The notes under the pieces: model-generated | Told to the model about the DNA's origin: nothing | The model's input: only the letters and a program-made list of their open reading frames with translations | The model's database searches: none | Position numbers and translations under genes: made by a program | Shown: positions 4,571 through 6,154 of the stretch, in pieces | Layout of the letters: each line of letters starts with the position of its first letter | Numbering within the stretch: the first letter of the stretch is position 1 | Assembly: GCA_049314715.1 (NCBI GenBank) | Contig: JBMOEL010000107.1 | Span: forward strand, 1-6,154 | From: JAFLDD01 sp049314715 | Lineage (GTDB): Bacteria > Pseudomonadota > Alphaproteobacteria > Rickettsiales > UBA3002 | Direction of reading: 5' to 3' | DNA: 6,154 bases

Positions 4571-6154
4571 TCAGTTGGTTGTAGCCGAAGGGCTATCCAG
4601 CACCTCTTTGACCTTACCCGCTAACTGCTTGAGTGTGAAGGGTTTGGGCAGGAAATTAAAGCTGCGGTCTGGTCCGAACGTGTCGATGAATGCGTCTTCC
4701 GCGTAACCAGAAATAAAGACGACCTTAATCGCCTTCATGCGTTCGGTGTGGTTGTTTTCGAGGTGTTGAATCATTTTGGGGCCGTTCATGCCGGGCATCA
4801 CCACGTCCGAGATGATCAAATCAATCGGGCCCATATGTTCCGTGAATACTTCAATCGCGTTCTCGCCACTGTCTGCTTCGAGCACTTCGTAGCCTTTGTT
4901 GCGTAGCGCACGTGCGGCAAAAATACGCACGGGTGTTTCGTCCTCGACCAATAGAATGGTCGCCTTGCCGGTTAAATCGCCACTGGTTTTTTCTTCACTT
5001 TGCTCGACGTGTTTTTCGACCGTGGCGTCGGGTAGGAAGCGCTTTAAGAAGAGGTGAAAATTCGTGCCCACACCTTGGGAGCTTTTCACGTAAATATAGC
5101 CACCTGTTTGTTTGATAATGCCGTAACAGGTTGCAAGGCCAAGGCCCGTGCCGCTACCCACTTCTTTGGTGGAGAAAAACGGTTCAAAAATATTCTTGAT
5201 AATTTCAGGCGGGATGCCTGTTCCCGTATCTTCCACTTCGACCAGCACATAATCACCCGGAATAATCACTTCGTCGTCGGTAGGGGGAATGAGTTTACGA
5301 TCCATCGGTTGGCCGGATTTAATAGTTACGGTAGAGGTGCGAATCGAAAGACTGCCACCGTCTTTCATGGCGTCGCGCGCATTGACCGCGAGGTTGATGA
5401 TAACTTGCTCTAATTGCCCTTGGTCGGCTTTCACCAACCCCAAATCACGGCCATGCTGCATATTCATGGTGATGTTTTCACCAATCAGTCGGCGAATCAG
5501 GTTGCTTAACTCCGCCAATACATCCGTCATATCGAGCATTTTGGGTTGCAGGGTCTGGCGGCGCGAGAAGGCGAGTAACTGGCGCACTAGATTGGCTGCG
5601 CGGTTGGCGTTCTGCTTCACTTGCATGATGTCGGCAAAGCTGGGGTCACCCGCTGGGTGTCGCATGAGTAACAAGTCACAAAAGCCAATCATGGCGGTGA
5701 GTAGGTTATTGAAATCGTGTGCAACACCACCAGCAAGCTGACCGACTGCTTGCATTTTTTGTGAGTGGGCAAAGCGTAGCTCAAGGTTTTTCTGCTCGGT
5801 TTGGTCAATCATATGCAGGAAGAGAACGGGCTTTTGTTTGTCCTCCGGCTGCATGAGGCTGATATAGGTATAGGCCACAACAGTTGCGCCATTGCTCAAA
5901 CGAATCGTGAGTGAAAGAGGCGGTAATTCTGCATGGTCACGGAAGGTTTTTTCCAGCGCCTCGGTGAATTTGGGGCGATCATCGGCATCAATTAAATCAA
6001 GTAGCTTGCTGGAACGGTCCAGTGGAATCGTGTCTTGGAATAGTTTCAAAAACGCGGCGTTCGCCTCGACGATATAGCCTTGTGGGTCGAGGTGGATGGC
6101 GGCAATCGGGGAGCGTTCAATGAAGGTGTTAATTTCCAAGCCCGTAGAGTTTGC
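4571..6154 (-). CDS. cckA: Hybrid sensor histidine kinase CckA (5' end outside the window)
   Basis: Cell-cycle histidine kinase that, in alphaproteobacteria, autophosphorylates and passes phosphate through its own receiver to ChpT and on to CtrA and CpdR. Residues here are counted from the TTG at 6139. A PAS domain covers about 5-110 (SPIAAIHLDPQGYIVEANAAF). The dimerisation helix has H141 in VAHDFNN. The N box is around INLAVNARDAM (248-258), G1 is VEDTGTGIP (302-310), the F box is IFEPFFSTKEVG and G2 is GSGTGLGL (328-335). The receiver starts near 393 with ED (399-400), phosphoacceptor D445 in SDVVMPGMNGP, S476 in FISGYAEDAF and K499 in FLPKPF. ISDVVMPGMNGP and SGYAEDAF are very like known CckA receivers. 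The frame stays open to the window edge, so the membrane segments usual for CckA probably lie outside. TTG at 6139 should not be taken as the start. Confidence 0.93.
   Translation of the reverse strand, partial: ANSTGLEINTFIERSPIAAIHLDPQGYIVEANAAFLKLFQDTIPLDRSSKLLDLIDADDRPKFTEALEKTFRDHAELPPLSLTIRLSNGATVVAYTYISLMQPEDKQKPVLFLHMIDQTEQKNLELRFAHSQKMQAVGQLAGGVAHDFNNLLTAMIGFCDLLLMRHPAGDPSFADIMQVKQNANRAANLVRQLLAFSRRQTLQPKMLDMTDVLAELSNLIRRLIGENITMNMQHGRDLGLVKADQGQLEQVIINLAVNARDAMKDGGSLSIRTSTVTIKSGQPMDRKLIPPTDDEVIIPGDYVLVEVEDTGTGIPPEIIKNIFEPFFSTKEVGSGTGLGLATCYGIIKQTGGYIYVKSSQGVGTNFHLFLKRFLPDATVEKHVEQSEEKTSGDLTGKATILLVEDETPVRIFAARALRNKGYEVLEADSGENAIEVFTEHMGPIDLIISDVVMPGMNGPKMIQHLENNHTERMKAIKVVFISGYAEDAFIDTFGPDRSFNFLPKPFTLKQLAGKVKEVLDSPSATTN

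Noticed and set aside
6137..6139. TTG as the start codon of cckA
   Set aside because: The frame is open to the window edge through five more codons, and CckA proteins normally have further N-terminal sequence with membrane segments.

Overview
The window looks like chromosomal DNA from an alphaproteobacterium of moderate GC, roughly half by eye and lower in some segments. The main evidence is a hybrid histidine kinase that matches CckA, the cell-cycle kinase of that class. It lies in the order cckA, recA, alaS, which is familiar from alphaproteobacterial genomes. I cannot name a genus. All five genes are on the minus strand, so transcription runs from high to low coordinates.

In transcription order: (1) 6154-4571, the 3' part of cckA (PAS, histidine kinase core and receiver domain; the 5' end lies beyond the window). 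(2) 4503-3706, a HAD-superfamily hydrolase. (3) 3622-2543, complete recA with a strong Shine-Dalgarno but no recognisable SOS box. (4) 2480-1704, an unrecognised AT-richer gene that may have a degenerate methyltransferase-like fold. (5) 1661-15, alaS, which stops after 548 codons, far short of the usual 870 or so. Gaps between genes are 67, 83, 62 and 42 bases. There is no gene-free stretch over 300 bases, and I saw no tRNA, rRNA, CRISPR array, insertion sequence or convincing intrinsic terminator.

Functionally, CckA starts the phosphorelay that controls CtrA and the cell cycle, RecA handles recombination and the damage response, and AlaS charges tRNA-Ala. These are housekeeping functions sharing an old gene order rather than one pathway. 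The HAD gene and the unknown gene sit between these conserved members.

The most interesting point is alaS. The aminoacylation and tRNA-recognition parts look intact and the first strands of the editing region are present. The frame then ends in three in-frame TAA codons within the last 17 bases, and the other two frames are also closed nearby. A single sequencing error or frameshift therefore does not restore the zinc-binding editing and C-Ala regions. An ATG one base after the tandem stop leaves open a split synthetase, but the window ends there.
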